Part shown: positions 25,251 through 33,112 of the stretch, piece by piece
How positions within the stretch are numbered: the stretch's first letter is position 1
Layout: each line of letters begins with the position of its first letter
The notes under the pieces: generated by a model
Database searches by the model: none
Told to the model about the DNA's origin: nothing
What the model saw: only the letters and a program-made list of their open reading frames with translations
Translations under genes and position numbers: made by a program
Assembly (NCBI RefSeq): GCF_030345795.1
Contig: NZ_JAUALB010000001.1
Span: 434,001 to 498,000, forward strand
Direction of reading: 5' to 3'
Source of the DNA: Micromonospora sp. WMMA1363
GTDB taxonomy: Bacteria; Actinomycetota; Actinomycetes; Mycobacteriales; Micromonosporaceae
Length of the DNA stretch: 64,000 bases

Positions 25251-26936
25251 CCTGGGCCCTTCGTTAAGGGCGGTCCACATCGTGGATCATGAAAGGAAAG
25301 GTGCCTTCTGACCTGGGAAGATAGGACTTGCTGAGGGTCTCATCTATCCCGAGGGAAGGCACCTGTCAGGTGAAGAGTACCGGAACACGACCGAAGATCA
25401 TCGTCAGTAGCGATGGACGTGGCGTGGTCGGCCACGCGGGTGCCCGTTTGCTGGCCGACATCGCGGACGTAACCGGGTTGACCGGCGGGTTCAGCGAGGC
25501 CCTGGCCAGGCTGCGGCAGCGGCAGGGCGGGCATGACCCGGGTCGGGTCGCCGTGGACCTCGCGGTGATGATCGCCGACGGTGGTGAGGCGATCAGCGAT
25601 CTGGCGGTGCTGCGGGACCAAGCGGGGCTGTTCGGCGCGGTCGCCTCGGATCCTACCGCGTGGCGGGTGCTGTCTGGTGTGGATGATGCTGTTCTGGCCA
25701 GGCTGCGGATGGCCCGCGCTGCCGCGCGGGAGTTGGCGTGGGCGCAGTCGGCCGAGACCCGCGACGGGCTGCCGGTGTCGATGGCGGCTGGTGCGCCGGT
25801 GTCTGGGCTGGTGCTGGATCTGGACGCCTCGATCGTGATCTGCCACTCGGAGAAGGAGCAGGCGTCCAAGACGTGGAAGAAGACCTTCGGATATCACCCG
25901 TTGTTCTGCTTCCTGGACAACACCCGGGAGGCGTTGTCCGGGCTGCTGCGCGCCGGGCGGGCGGGGTCGAACACCACCGCCGATCACATCAGCGTTCTCG
26001 ACGACGCCCTGGCGCAGATCCCCGACGTCCACCGGTACGGCACCGACATCCTCGTCCGCTCGGATTCGGCCGGCTGCACGTACGGGTTCCTGCGCCATAT
26101 CCGGTCGTTGCGTGAGCACGGTATGAACACGTTCTTCTCCGTCGGGGTGGCCATCGGGGAGGCGATCCGCGACGCGATCAAGCAGGCTGCGGGGCACCCC
26201 GAGCAGTGGGTACCGGCCCTGAACGCCGACGGCCAGCCACGCGACGGCGCCCAGGTATGCGAGATCACCGGCCTACTACCGGCCGACCTGCGGGCCAACT
26301 ACCCCGACGGCACCCGGTTCATCGTGCGCCGGGAACGCCCGCACCCCGGCGCACAACTGTCGCTGTTCGACACCATCGAAGGCTTCCGCCACCAGGTGAT
26401 GGCCACCGACACCGGCCCCGGCAACGGATCCATCCAGCATCTGGAGGCCCGCCACCGCGCTCACGCCCGCGTCGAGGACCGCATCCGCACGGGCAAGGAC
26501 ACCGGGTTCGGCCGCTTCCCATCCCGGGTGTTCGCCATCAACGCCGCCTGGCTGGAACTCGCCTTGTGCGCCATCGACCTGCTTGCCTGGACCCAACACC
26601 TGCTGCTCGACGGCGACCTCGCCACCGCCGAACCCAAGACACTGCGCTACCGACTGCTGCACGTCGCCGCCCGCATCACCCGCTCGGCCCGCCGCACGAA
26701 GCTGCGCATCGCCGAAGGCTGGCCCTGGGCCGACCAGCTCGTCACCGCGTTCGACCGGCTGGCCGTGCTGCCCCAGCCCGTCACCTGAACCCCAACCCCA
26801 CGCCCCGACGAGTACCCCCATGGAGGAACCCGGCCACCGCGTCGGGTCCTCGCCGTGCCCATACCCCGATCGATCACCAAATGAAGATCAACAAATGCAA
26901 ACAGGGCCTTGATCAACAGTTAGCGAAAGACTGAGG
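25251..26936 (+). mobile_element. IS1380-family element, copy A (1686 bp)
   Basis: Ends CCTGGGCCCTTCGTTAAGGG and, reversed, CCTCAGTCTTTCGCTAACTG (about 13 of 20 identical). Target duplication CTAG at 25247-25250 and 26937-26940, the 4 bp usual for IS1380. Inserted in the large terminase gene in the opposite orientation to it. Confidence 0.9.
25370..26788 (+). CDS. IS1380-family transposase, copy A
   Basis: 472 aa from the GTG at 25370 (GAGGGAAGG upstream). IS1380-type DDE transposase: VVGHAGARLLADIADVTGL near the N-terminus, first catalytic Asp in LVLDLDASIV, then SEKEQASKTWKKTFGYHPLF, second Asp in ILVRSDSAG, and a C-terminal block including RIRTGKDTGFGRFPSR. Frame intact. Confidence 0.9.
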   Translation: MKSTGTRPKIIVSSDGRGVVGHAGARLLADIADVTGLTGGFSEALARLRQRQGGHDPGRVAVDLAVMIADGGEAISDLAVLRDQAGLFGAVASDPTAWRVLSGVDDAVLARLRMARAAARELAWAQSAETRDGLPVSMAAGAPVSGLVLDLDASIVICHSEKEQASKTWKKTFGYHPLFCFLDNTREALSGLLRAGRAGSNTTADHISVLDDALAQIPDVHRYGTDILVRSDSAGCTYGFLRHIRSLREHGMNTFFSVGVAIGEAIRDAIKQAAGHPEQWVPALNADGQPRDGAQVCEITGLLPADLRANYPDGTRFIVRRERPHPGAQLSLFDTIEGFRHQVMATDTGPGNGSIQHLEARHRAHARVEDRIRTGKDTGFGRFPSRVFAINAAWLELALCAIDLLAWTQHLLLDGDLATAEPKTLRYRLLHVAARITRSARRTKLRIAEGWPWADQLVTAFDRLAVLPQPVT

Positions 26937-27254
26937 CTAGCGCGGGATTAGCCAGATACCAACCCGTACCGTTCGGATGCTCCGAGCAAGGCGGAACACC
27001 CTCATCCCGCCAGTCGGCATCCCGGGGGACACCCCGGATGAACACGAACCGTGCGGGGTCAATCTCGGGGTTATCCATGAGCCGTAGGCCGTACTCATGC
27101 TCGGCCAGGGCGAACGCGGCTGTCGTGTACGCCGCCGTAGTGGCGGCGATAAGCAACGGCTCTCTACGGGTACCGAAACCCTGGCGCATACTGTCCCAGA
27201 GGTGCCGATCCTTCTGGGTTAGTACCTCATCAAATAGCACAGCAGACGGGTTAG

Positions 27255-28940
27255 CCTGGGCCCTTCGTTAAGGGCGGTCCACATCGTGGATCATGAAAGG
27301 AAAGGTGCCTTCTGACCTGGGAAGATAGGACTTGCTGAGGGTCTCATCTATCCCGAGGGAAGGCACCTGTCAGGTGAAGAGTACCGGAACACGACCGAAG
27401 ATCATCGTCAGTAGCGATGGACGTGGCGTGGTCGGCCACGCGGGTGCCCGTTTGCTGGCCGACATCGCGGACGTAACCGGGTTGACCGGCGGGTTCAGCG
27501 AGGCCCTGGCCAGGCTGCGGCAGCGGCAGGGCGGGCATGACCCGGGTCGGGTCGCCGTGGACCTCGCGGTGATGATCGCCGACGGTGGTGAGGCGATCAG
27601 CGATCTGGCGGTGCTGCGGGACCAAGCGGGGCTGTTCGGCGCGGTCGCCTCGGATCCTACCGCGTGGCGGGTGCTGTCTGGTGTGGATGATGCTGTTCTG
27701 GCCAGGCTGCGGATGGCCCGCGCTGCCGCGCGGGAGTTGGCGTGGGCGCAGTCGGCCGAGACCCGCGACGGGCTGCCGGTGTCGATGGCGGCTGGTGCGC
27801 CGGTGTCTGGGCTGGTGCTGGATCTGGACGCCTCGATCGTGATCTGCCACTCGGAGAAGGAGCAGGCGTCCAAGACGTGGAAGAAGACCTTCGGATATCA
27901 CCCGTTGTTCTGCTTCCTGGACAACACCCGGGAGGCGTTGTCCGGGCTGCTGCGCGCCGGGCGGGCGGGGTCGAACACCACCGCCGATCACATCAGCGTT
28001 CTCGACGACGCCCTGGCGCAGATCCCCGACGTCCACCGGTACGGCACCGACATCCTCGTCCGCTCGGATTCGGCCGGCTGCACGTACGGGTTCCTGCGCC
28101 ATATCCGGTCGTTGCGTGAGCACGGTATGAACACGTTCTTCTCCGTCGGGGTGGCCATCGGGGAGGCGATCCGCGACGCGATCAAGCAGGCTGCGGGGCA
28201 CCCCGAGCAGTGGGTACCGGCCCTGAACGCCGACGGCCAGCCACGCGACGGCGCCCAGGTATGCGAGATCACCGGCCTACTACCGGCCGACCTGCGGGCC
28301 AACTACCCCGACGGCACCCGGTTCATCGTGCGCCGGGAACGCCCGCACCCCGGCGCACAACTGTCGCTGTTCGACACCATCGAAGGCTTCCGCCACCAGG
28401 TGATGGCCACCGACACCGGCCCCGGCAACGGATCCATCCAGCATCTGGAGGCCCGCCACCGCGCTCACGCCCGCGTCGAGGACCGCATCCGCACGGGCAA
28501 GGACACCGGGTTCGGCCGCTTCCCATCCCGGGTGTTCGCCATCAACGCCGCCTGGCTGGAACTCGCCTTGTGCGCCATCGACCTGCTTGCCTGGACCCAA
28601 CACCTGCTGCTCGACGGCGACCTCGCCACCGCCGAACCCAAGACACTGCGCTACCGACTGCTGCACGTCGCCGCCCGCATCACCCGCTCGGCCCGCCGCA
28701 CGAAGCTGCGCATCGCCGAAGGCTGGCCCTGGGCCGACCAGCTCGTCACCGCGTTCGACCGGCTGGCCGTGCTGCCCCAGCCCGTCACCTGAACCCCAAC
28801 CCCACGCCCCGACGAGTACCCCCATGGAGGAACCCGGCCACCGCGTCGGGTCCTCGCCGTGCCCATACCCCGATCGATCACCAAATGAAGATCAACAAAT
28901 GCAAACAGGGCCTTGATCAACAGTTAGCGAAAGACTGAGG
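27255..28940 (+). mobile_element. IS1380-family element, copy B (1686 bp), flanks unmatched
   Basis: Same length and ends as copy A, 314 bp away in direct orientation. The left flank is TTAG (27251-27254) but the right flank is CTAA (28941-28944), so there is no target duplication. The left side is terminase coding sequence; the right side is not. Confidence 0.9.
27374..28792 (+). CDS. IS1380-family transposase, copy B
   Basis: 472 aa, same translation as copy A at 25370; see there for motifs. Confidence 0.9.
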   Translation: MKSTGTRPKIIVSSDGRGVVGHAGARLLADIADVTGLTGGFSEALARLRQRQGGHDPGRVAVDLAVMIADGGEAISDLAVLRDQAGLFGAVASDPTAWRVLSGVDDAVLARLRMARAAARELAWAQSAETRDGLPVSMAAGAPVSGLVLDLDASIVICHSEKEQASKTWKKTFGYHPLFCFLDNTREALSGLLRAGRAGSNTTADHISVLDDALAQIPDVHRYGTDILVRSDSAGCTYGFLRHIRSLREHGMNTFFSVGVAIGEAIRDAIKQAAGHPEQWVPALNADGQPRDGAQVCEITGLLPADLRANYPDGTRFIVRRERPHPGAQLSLFDTIEGFRHQVMATDTGPGNGSIQHLEARHRAHARVEDRIRTGKDTGFGRFPSRVFAINAAWLELALCAIDLLAWTQHLLLDGDLATAEPKTLRYRLLHVAARITRSARRTKLRIAEGWPWADQLVTAFDRLAVLPQPVT

Positions 28941-29170
28941 CTAAGGCCATCGAGAGGGAAACCCGGTGGGCTCGCCGGGACCGGCGCCTACCCCCGTGTT
29001 GGGTACACAACATCGAATAGCCGAACCTCCCGGGAGGGCACAGGGCGCCCTCCCGAGACTGGCCTGATCACGTGAAGCACGCTCCGTTGTCACACAACGT
29101 GTCCTCAGCGTCGAACCCGGGCAGCGCCTCACCTCCACCATCACAACCTGACAGGAAAGAGAGAAGACCA
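28941..29170. other. Segment beyond IS copy B without a clear gene
   Basis: No convincing gene. A plus-strand frame reads in from the IS side (KAIERETRWARRDRRLPPC to a stop near 29009) and could be the last codons of a gene cut off by the rearrangement. CCTCCCGGGAGGGC and GGGCGCCCTCCCGAG form inverted matches around 29026-29060. No similarity to a terminase ATPase is visible on either strand. Confidence 0.4.
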
Positions 29171-29362
29171 ATGTTCGACACGAAAGACCTTGAGGAAATC
29201 CGGCTAGCACTGTTCGACAAGCGCACGTCGGTCCGTGAAAGCACCGCCACCCTTGAGCAAATCGCCGGGCAGCTCGAATCCGGCGAAAACGTCTACCCGT
29301 TCGCCCCCGGCGTCGCTGGGGCGGCTGCCGCCCGACAAATGGCCGCCGACCTTCGGCAGTGA
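29171..29362 (+). CDS. Small hypothetical phage protein
   Basis: 63 aa, MFDTKDLEEIRLALFDKRTS then ATLEQIAGQLESGENVYPFA, helical, no family recognised. AGGAAAGAGAG lies before the ATG, and a plus-strand terminator follows at 29441. It is the only plus-strand gene in the late region and sits between the two remnants of the terminase locus. Confidence 0.55.
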   Translation: MFDTKDLEEIRLALFDKRTSVRESTATLEQIAGQLESGENVYPFAPGVAGAAAARQMAADLRQ

Positions 29363-29440
29363 ACCTCGCACATTGACCGACTTATCGGACGGATCAACGG
29401 CGAAATTTACAGTTACGACGACTGACAGCGTTTAAACGAT

Positions 29441-29465
29441 GGGCCCCTTCGGGGGCCCCTTTTGC
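29441..29465 (+). terminator. Intrinsic terminator after the small plus-strand gene
   Basis: GGGCCCC stem, TTCG tetraloop and GGGGCCC followed by CTTTTGC. Faces the plus-strand gene ending at 29362. Confidence 0.8.
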
Positions 29466-29581
29466 TTGCCCGGATGAACTCTCATCCCGTCCGCTACCTC
29501 GCTAGCCGGATGGGCACTGCACGTCCGCACCGCTACACGGACGAGCCCGAGGACTAGCGTGGACGTCTGCCCCACGGGCCA

Positions 29582-30034
29582 TCAGAGGGCACGTAGGTGC
29601 GCGTCTAGGTCGTCCCCGCCCTCAACGTCCGCCCCGATGCCGAGGTTTTGACGATCACGGGGCGTGAAGCCGAACCGGCCACCGAATTTAAGCATCGTGT
29701 CCGATGCGTCCCGCATCACCTGAGCAGCCGGATTTTTCACCAATCCACCATCACGGCCGACCACCAAGGGCCCATGTTCGTCCAGGGCTCGCCGGGCGGA
29801 ATCAAACAGCGCCCACGCCGAGCAATACACGACGAGGGCGGCATAATCAACCGCCTCGATCCGTCCAACACGCTCAAGGTAAGCCGTAATCCGCGACCAC
29901 TCCGCGAAAGCCTCACCCCTGAGATCAGCCGGGGGAGACGGGCACCCCGTCTTGCTGGCCGCCTTTGCGCCAACCGGACGGTTACCCGGATTACCCTGCA
30001 ACATCTTAAGGTCCGGACTCTTGCTGTCAGCCAT
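29582..30034 (-). CDS. Terminase small subunit, P27 family
   Basis: 150 aa from the ATG at 30034 (GGAGGGGGTGAGGGG upstream). Family landmarks: LKMLQGNPGNRPV near the start, CPSPPADLRGEAFAEWSRI, YCSAWALFDSARRALDEHGP, and the C-terminal FGFTPRDRQNLG. Recognises phage DNA for packaging. Its stop overlaps an ATG that opens only a 26-codon frame, so the large subunit that should follow is no longer there. Confidence 0.9.
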   Translation of the reverse strand: MADSKSPDLKMLQGNPGNRPVGAKAASKTGCPSPPADLRGEAFAEWSRITAYLERVGRIEAVDYAALVVYCSAWALFDSARRALDEHGPLVVGRDGGLVKNPAAQVMRDASDTMLKFGGRFGFTPRDRQNLGIGADVEGGDDLDAHLRAL

Positions 30035-30220
30035 CCCCTCACCCCCTCCGACCATTCAGAACGATTGCATAAACATACCGCATAATCATGCGGTATTCGG
30101 AAACCCCCGTGGCGAATTCCCACGAATCCGGGAAAATGTGCAGGCACAAAAACGCGCCTAAAGGCGCGGGACCAGGAAAGGGGGTCGGGAAAGTTTCAAA
30201 TCCCTCCTCCCCGGAGGGGG

Positions 30221-30278
30221 TGTATGGTTATGCATAACCTGAGCAGGCGGAGTGTATAGATCCTGTATGGTTATGCAT
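30221..30278. repeat. Direct repeat TGTATGGTTATGCAT, one copy palindromic
   Basis: The 15-base sequence occurs at 30221-30235 and 30264-30278. The first copy extends to the 14-base perfect palindrome GGTTATGCATAACC (30226-30239). The second overlaps the HNH stop codon. Looks like a protein-binding site upstream of the small terminase or in the HNH tail; bases 30035-30270 hold no gene. Confidence 0.6.
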
Positions 30279-30648
30279 TACGTTTGTGTCCGCGCCCTCG
30301 GGCGCGTTGGGCTCCGAGGCTTGTGCCTTGACGGTTGGAACAGGTGGCGCAGTGAGCGCGCCACAACGCCTGTTCCATGAGTAGCGCTTTCCCCTCCGGG
30401 GTGGATGTTGGGATGGTGTGGTCTACATGGGTTGACGGTGCTCCACATTCCCAACCTTTAGGGTTGGTGTCCAGGAAGGCACGCTTCATGCGTGCCGCCT
30501 TTGCCGTGTACCACTCCGGGGGATGGGTTCGGTTGTAGGGTTCTGTGCCTTTGCGGTTTGCGAAGGGTTTTGGTGTGTGCCGCTTGCAGCGGCTCCCTTG
30601 TCCTATTGGGATGAGGGTTTTACAGATGGTGCAGGTGTTGTAACTCAA
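30271..30648 (-). CDS. Phage HNH endonuclease
   Basis: 125 aa from a TTG at 30648 with AAGGAAGG upstream; a TTG at 30681 is an alternative. CTICKTLI and CKRH give one zinc-like pair, then STHVDHTIPTSTP holds the HNH core (VDH) and WRAHCATCSNRQG the closing His and CxxC. Such genes lie beside terminases in many long-tailed phages, where the nickase supports terminase cutting. Confidence 0.85.
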   Translation of the reverse strand: MSYNTCTICKTLIPIGQGSRCKRHTPKPFANRKGTEPYNRTHPPEWYTAKAARMKRAFLDTNPKGWECGAPSTHVDHTIPTSTPEGKALLMEQALWRAHCATCSNRQGTSLGAQRARGRGHKRNA

Positions 30649-30670
30649 TCCTGCACCTTCCTTTAATTTA

Positions 30671-31168
30671 AGGGCAGCCAACAGGGCTGCCCTACAATGG
30701 TTGTACTGTCTATTAACTTTATGGGCCCCTTGAGGGGGCCCTTAATGGTTGGTGGTTTCTTGGGCAGCCCTTGGGGGGCTGCCTTAGTTGGGGTTTGTTG
30801 GTGTCGGTCGGGTCGGTCGCTTCGCTCCCTCCCCTCCCTCCACTACTAATAACCGTGTCTGACGGTTGATCCTGGGACAACCAACCTTTGTGACCCCTGT
30901 CACACCTCCGCAAAGGGTGGGGGTGTTGGGGATGGTAAGGTTTGAACCAGCAGCGAATACAGCAACGGGAGTCGCATCCCGGAGCTGGGCTGGCGAACCG
31001 TGCGGTGTAGGTGTGCACTCTGGCCCTAGTACCTGTGGAGGCGTCCACGGGGAACACGGCCGGGAGGAAGGGTTCGACTCCCTTCACGGTTGCTCTGACA
31101 TTTCGCCCTCGTGCCGGAGGGCGTTCTTTAGACCATGAAGGTTAGGTCTGGAACATGAGGGAAGTGAG
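30671..31168. other. Non-coding stretch with three strong hairpins
   Basis: Contains three GC-rich hairpins in 113 bp: 30671-30693 (AGGGCAGCC stem), 30723-30741 (GGGCCCC stem) and 30763-30783 (GGCAGCCC stem). The rest (to 31168) is between the minus-strand late genes and plus-strand early genes and probably holds divergent promoters. Open frames here have no recognisable motifs, and a T-arm-like motif near 31070 does not complete a tRNA. Confidence 0.5.
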
Positions 31169-31176
31169 GATGAGCG

Positions 31177-31437
31177 TTGCAAACTCAGACCACCACCACC
31201 ACCGGAAACCCTGCCCTGCTGTTGCGCCCCTTTCGAGCGCACCGGCTCTACCCGGCTGCGTTGTCCGCCGTGGAACGCACAAAGGCTGTTGAGGGTCGGA
31301 CGGCTGCTTTGGCGCTCGCCTATCGGATCGCAACGGAATTTGAAGAGTTGACCCTTCGGGAGACAGCAGATCGAATCCGCCTCGCCATGGAAACCGCCCC
31401 TGAACCCTCCGAGAAGGCCAGCGCGGATTGTGAGTGA
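31177..31437 (+). CDS. Small hypothetical phage protein
   Basis: Up to 86 aa from a TTG at 31177; a GTG at 31270 would give 55 aa. The C-terminal part is a charged helix (ATEFEELTLRETADRIRLAM). Its stop region overlaps the next GTG, as in a compact phage early operon. The start is unsure and function unknown. Confidence 0.45.
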   Translation: MQTQTTTTTGNPALLLRPFRAHRLYPAALSAVERTKAVEGRTAALALAYRIATEFEELTLRETADRIRLAMETAPEPSEKASADCE

Positions 31438-31516
31438 GGCTTTATCCGTCCTCCTGTTCGCCCTGTCGCAAATGACACCGGCTGAGATCGGTTTCTGGCT
31501 TCGGAGGTTGCTCTAA
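31430..31516 (+). CDS. Very short phage ORF
   Basis: 28 aa (MSEALSVLLFALSQMTPAEI, then GFWLRRLL). GTG overlaps the previous gene and its TAA shares a base with the next ATG. Supported only by the tight stop-start chain. Confidence 0.4.
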   Translation: MSEALSVLLFALSQMTPAEIGFWLRRLL

Positions 31517-31620
31517 TGCTCGCTGTCGGTATCGCTCTCTGGCTTGTCGGTTCGGCTGTCGCCGGAGTCATTCTCGGAAGGATGATCGCCTACCGTGACC
31601 GTGATCAGTCTAACCGTTGA
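31516..31620 (+). CDS. Very short membrane ORF
   Basis: 34 aa with one hydrophobic helix (MLAVGIALWLVGSAVAGVIL) and a charged tail (RMIAYRDRDQSNR). Overlaps the following clamp-like gene by 26 bases. Function unknown. Confidence 0.45.
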   Translation: MLAVGIALWLVGSAVAGVILGRMIAYRDRDQSNR

Positions 31621-32257
31621 CTGTGAACTGTTCGCCCGAGGGTTGGCTAACGCTTTAGCGTTCATTCCGGCGAACAGCCGGTTTGTGAATGTGTGGATTC
31701 GGCTTAACCCCGAATCCTTGACCATGGAGATATGCGGAACCGACGGCTACGCCGCCGGGCTCTCGACAGTTCCCCTCGATAGACACTCCGACCCTCCGGA
31801 GAGGCGGGAATTCCTCATTCGCAAAGGGAAAGCGGACACGAAGGTTGCTGAGGGTGCCGCAGGGCTAGAACGAACCGTCAGGATGGCCGGCAAAGGCCCC
31901 TGTGACGTGTCGTTTATCGACACGATCGTGCAGGTTGAACCGATGGGCGGGGAAACCCTCCGGGTTGCCCTGGTGCACGCCCCGGAGATGTTCGACTACT
32001 ACCAACAGCTTTCCGAGCACATCGGGACCGCCGAGAAGCGGAGCGAAACCATGCCGGGGGTTGTCTGCCTCGATCCGGCCCTGTGGAGCCGGTTTAGCAA
32101 AGTCAAAACAGACAAAACCGGGCGCATGGCCGATCTGCTGTTTGGGGACAGCCCGCTAGACCCGGTTTTGGTGAAGATCGGTCCCGCGTTCCGTGGCCTG
32201 ATCATGCCGATCGACCGCGCGGTGAACGCTAAGAACGTGGGGGCGGAAGGACTGTGA
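31595..32257 (+). CDS. Phage sliding-clamp-like protein
   Basis: 220 aa, GTG start. VISLTVDCELFARGLANALAF, WIRLNPESLTMEICGTDGYA and LLFGDSPLDPVLVKIGP fit a DnaN-like clamp fold (first strand-helix, then the ATDxY-type turn), and small clamp homologues are common in actinophages. The protein is shorter than bacterial DnaN (about 370 aa), so it would carry fewer clamp subdomains. Likely processivity factor or a decoy of the host clamp; the call rests on pattern, not on a search. Confidence 0.55.
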   Translation: MTVISLTVDCELFARGLANALAFIPANSRFVNVWIRLNPESLTMEICGTDGYAAGLSTVPLDRHSDPPERREFLIRKGKADTKVAEGAAGLERTVRMAGKGPCDVSFIDTIVQVEPMGGETLRVALVHAPEMFDYYQQLSEHIGTAEKRSETMPGVVCLDPALWSRFSKVKTDKTGRMADLLFGDSPLDPVLVKIGPAFRGLIMPIDRAVNAKNVGAEGL

Positions 32258-32286
32258 TGATCCACTCACAAGGGAAGGCACGAACT

Positions 32287-32666
32287 ATGACCATTGAGAA
32301 AACTCCGTTTGCCATGTGGCTTGACGCCCTCCGCTCGGGCGAATTCGCACAGGGAGGCGGAGCGCTCCGTCGAGGCGACAAGTTTTGTTGCCTCGGGGTC
32401 GGCTGTGAACTGGCCGCCCGGCGGGGCGTAATTCCCCCCGGGAGACTCCCGATCCGTCAGGCAACTACAGGTACGACGGTGACGCGGCCTTGCCCTCGGA
32501 CGCTGTGTGGCGGTGGCTTGGCCTACCGGGTTGCAACCCGGCCATTCGGGTTGACGGCTGCCGGGCTGAGGTGACCTACCTCAACGACGAGGAAGGGGTT
32601 TCGTTTGCTGGGCTGGCGGACGCCCTGGAGGCGGAGTATCCCCACCTGTTGACCCCGACCGAGTAA
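32287..32666 (+). pseudogene. Phage hypothetical gene with a one-base frameshift
   Basis: ATG at 32287 with AAGGGAAGG upstream. Frame 1 gives MWLDALRSGEFAQGGGALRR and GDKFCCLGVGCELAARRGVI; after the C6 run at 32434-32439 the sensible frame is another one (PDPSGNYRYDGDAALPSDA, WLGLPGCNPAI, FAGLADALEAEYPHLLT), ending at 32666. One missing C (7 instead of 6) would restore about 127 codons. Either a real mutation or a homopolymer sequence error. Confidence 0.75.
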
Positions 32667-32683
32667 GACGCCCAAACAGAGCA

Positions 32684-32710
32684 GGCCCCCACCTTCCGAA
32701 GGTGGGGGCC
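32684..32710 (+). terminator. Hairpin ending the phage plus-strand genes
   Basis: 12-bp perfect stem GGCCCCCACCTT with its complement around CCG, then GTTGCTGCGTTT. Lies 17 bases after the last codon of the frameshifted gene and before the convergent minus-strand gene. Confidence 0.75.
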
Positions 32711-32730
32711 GTTGCTGCGTTTACACGCTC

Positions 32731-32943
32731 TCAGTCGATCGGTACAACCTGATTCCCCCGAGGGGACGTCGGGCTGCTGGCCGGGTCGGCTGGGGGCTTA
32801 GACATGCCAGCATCAAACAGGGCTAGCAGTGGAGCGCCATCCTTGGAGCAGAGCCGCAGCACCCGGACGTCGGGGCCGATAGAGACGGTGACCGGCGGCA
32901 GGTCGGCCGGCTCCCCGCACACCTGGCAGCGACGTTGAGGCAT
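32731..32943 (-). CDS. Small zinc-knuckle protein
   Basis: 70 aa. CQVCGEPADLPP (CxxC) and a later Cys in VLRLCSKDG suggest a small zinc-binding fold; the C-terminus is Pro/Ser-rich and disordered. Convergent to the phage plus-strand block. It may be the outermost phage gene or a host gene; no function assigned. Confidence 0.6.
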   Translation of the reverse strand: MPQRRCQVCGEPADLPPVTVSIGPDVRVLRLCSKDGAPLLALFDAGMSKPPADPASSPTSPRGNQVVPID

Positions 32944-33053
32944 GTGCGGAGCCTAACACTCGGGCCGGAGGGAGAGCGTGCACAGGCGGTTGTGAAACAC
33001 GATCCTCGGACGTCAGCGACGAGGTCATGGCCGCCGTCGGCTGACCGATGAGA

Positions 33054-33091
33054 ACGGTCGCGCCGGGCGACGGGTCGCCCGGCGCGACCGT
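33054..33091 (+). terminator. Very strong hairpin upstream of the GNAT gene
   Basis: 17-bp perfect stem (33054-33070 with 33075-33091) and a CGGG loop. A short plus-strand frame ends just before it (SDVSDEVMAAVG, stop at 33041-33043), which could be the last codons of a chromosomal gene cut by the prophage. Confidence 0.7.
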
Positions 33092-33112
33092 CCTTCCGGC
33101 ATGATCTGACGG

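Larger units (their letters stand above)
24360..27250 (-). pseudogene. Terminase large subunit, broken and lacking the N-terminal ATPase part
   Basis: Middle piece 27250-26937 contains the Walker-B-like SAVLFDEVLTQ and a following LLIAATTAA; C-terminal piece 25250-24360 contains the nuclease region (LDLASTQDFTAWLLLF, LVGYDPWNATHLIG, KIDGIAALVSAL). Removing IS1380 copy A and one CTAG rejoins WYLANPAL to GDFLNINSL in frame. The Walker A region and everything before NPSAVLFDE are absent: beyond IS copy B comes unrelated sequence. DNA packaging should be abolished. Confidence 0.9.

Noticed and set aside
30996..31092. tRNA-like end: AACCGTG and CACGGTT could pair as a 7-bp acceptor, and AAGGG-TTCGACT-CCCTT forms a T arm.
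   Set aside because: No anticodon stem-loop can be formed in the 97 bases between, and the D arm is poor. Probably chance or a relic.
30719..31138. Open frames on both strands of the HNH-upstream region.
   Set aside because: No motif, biased composition and overlap with several hairpins; not supported as genes.
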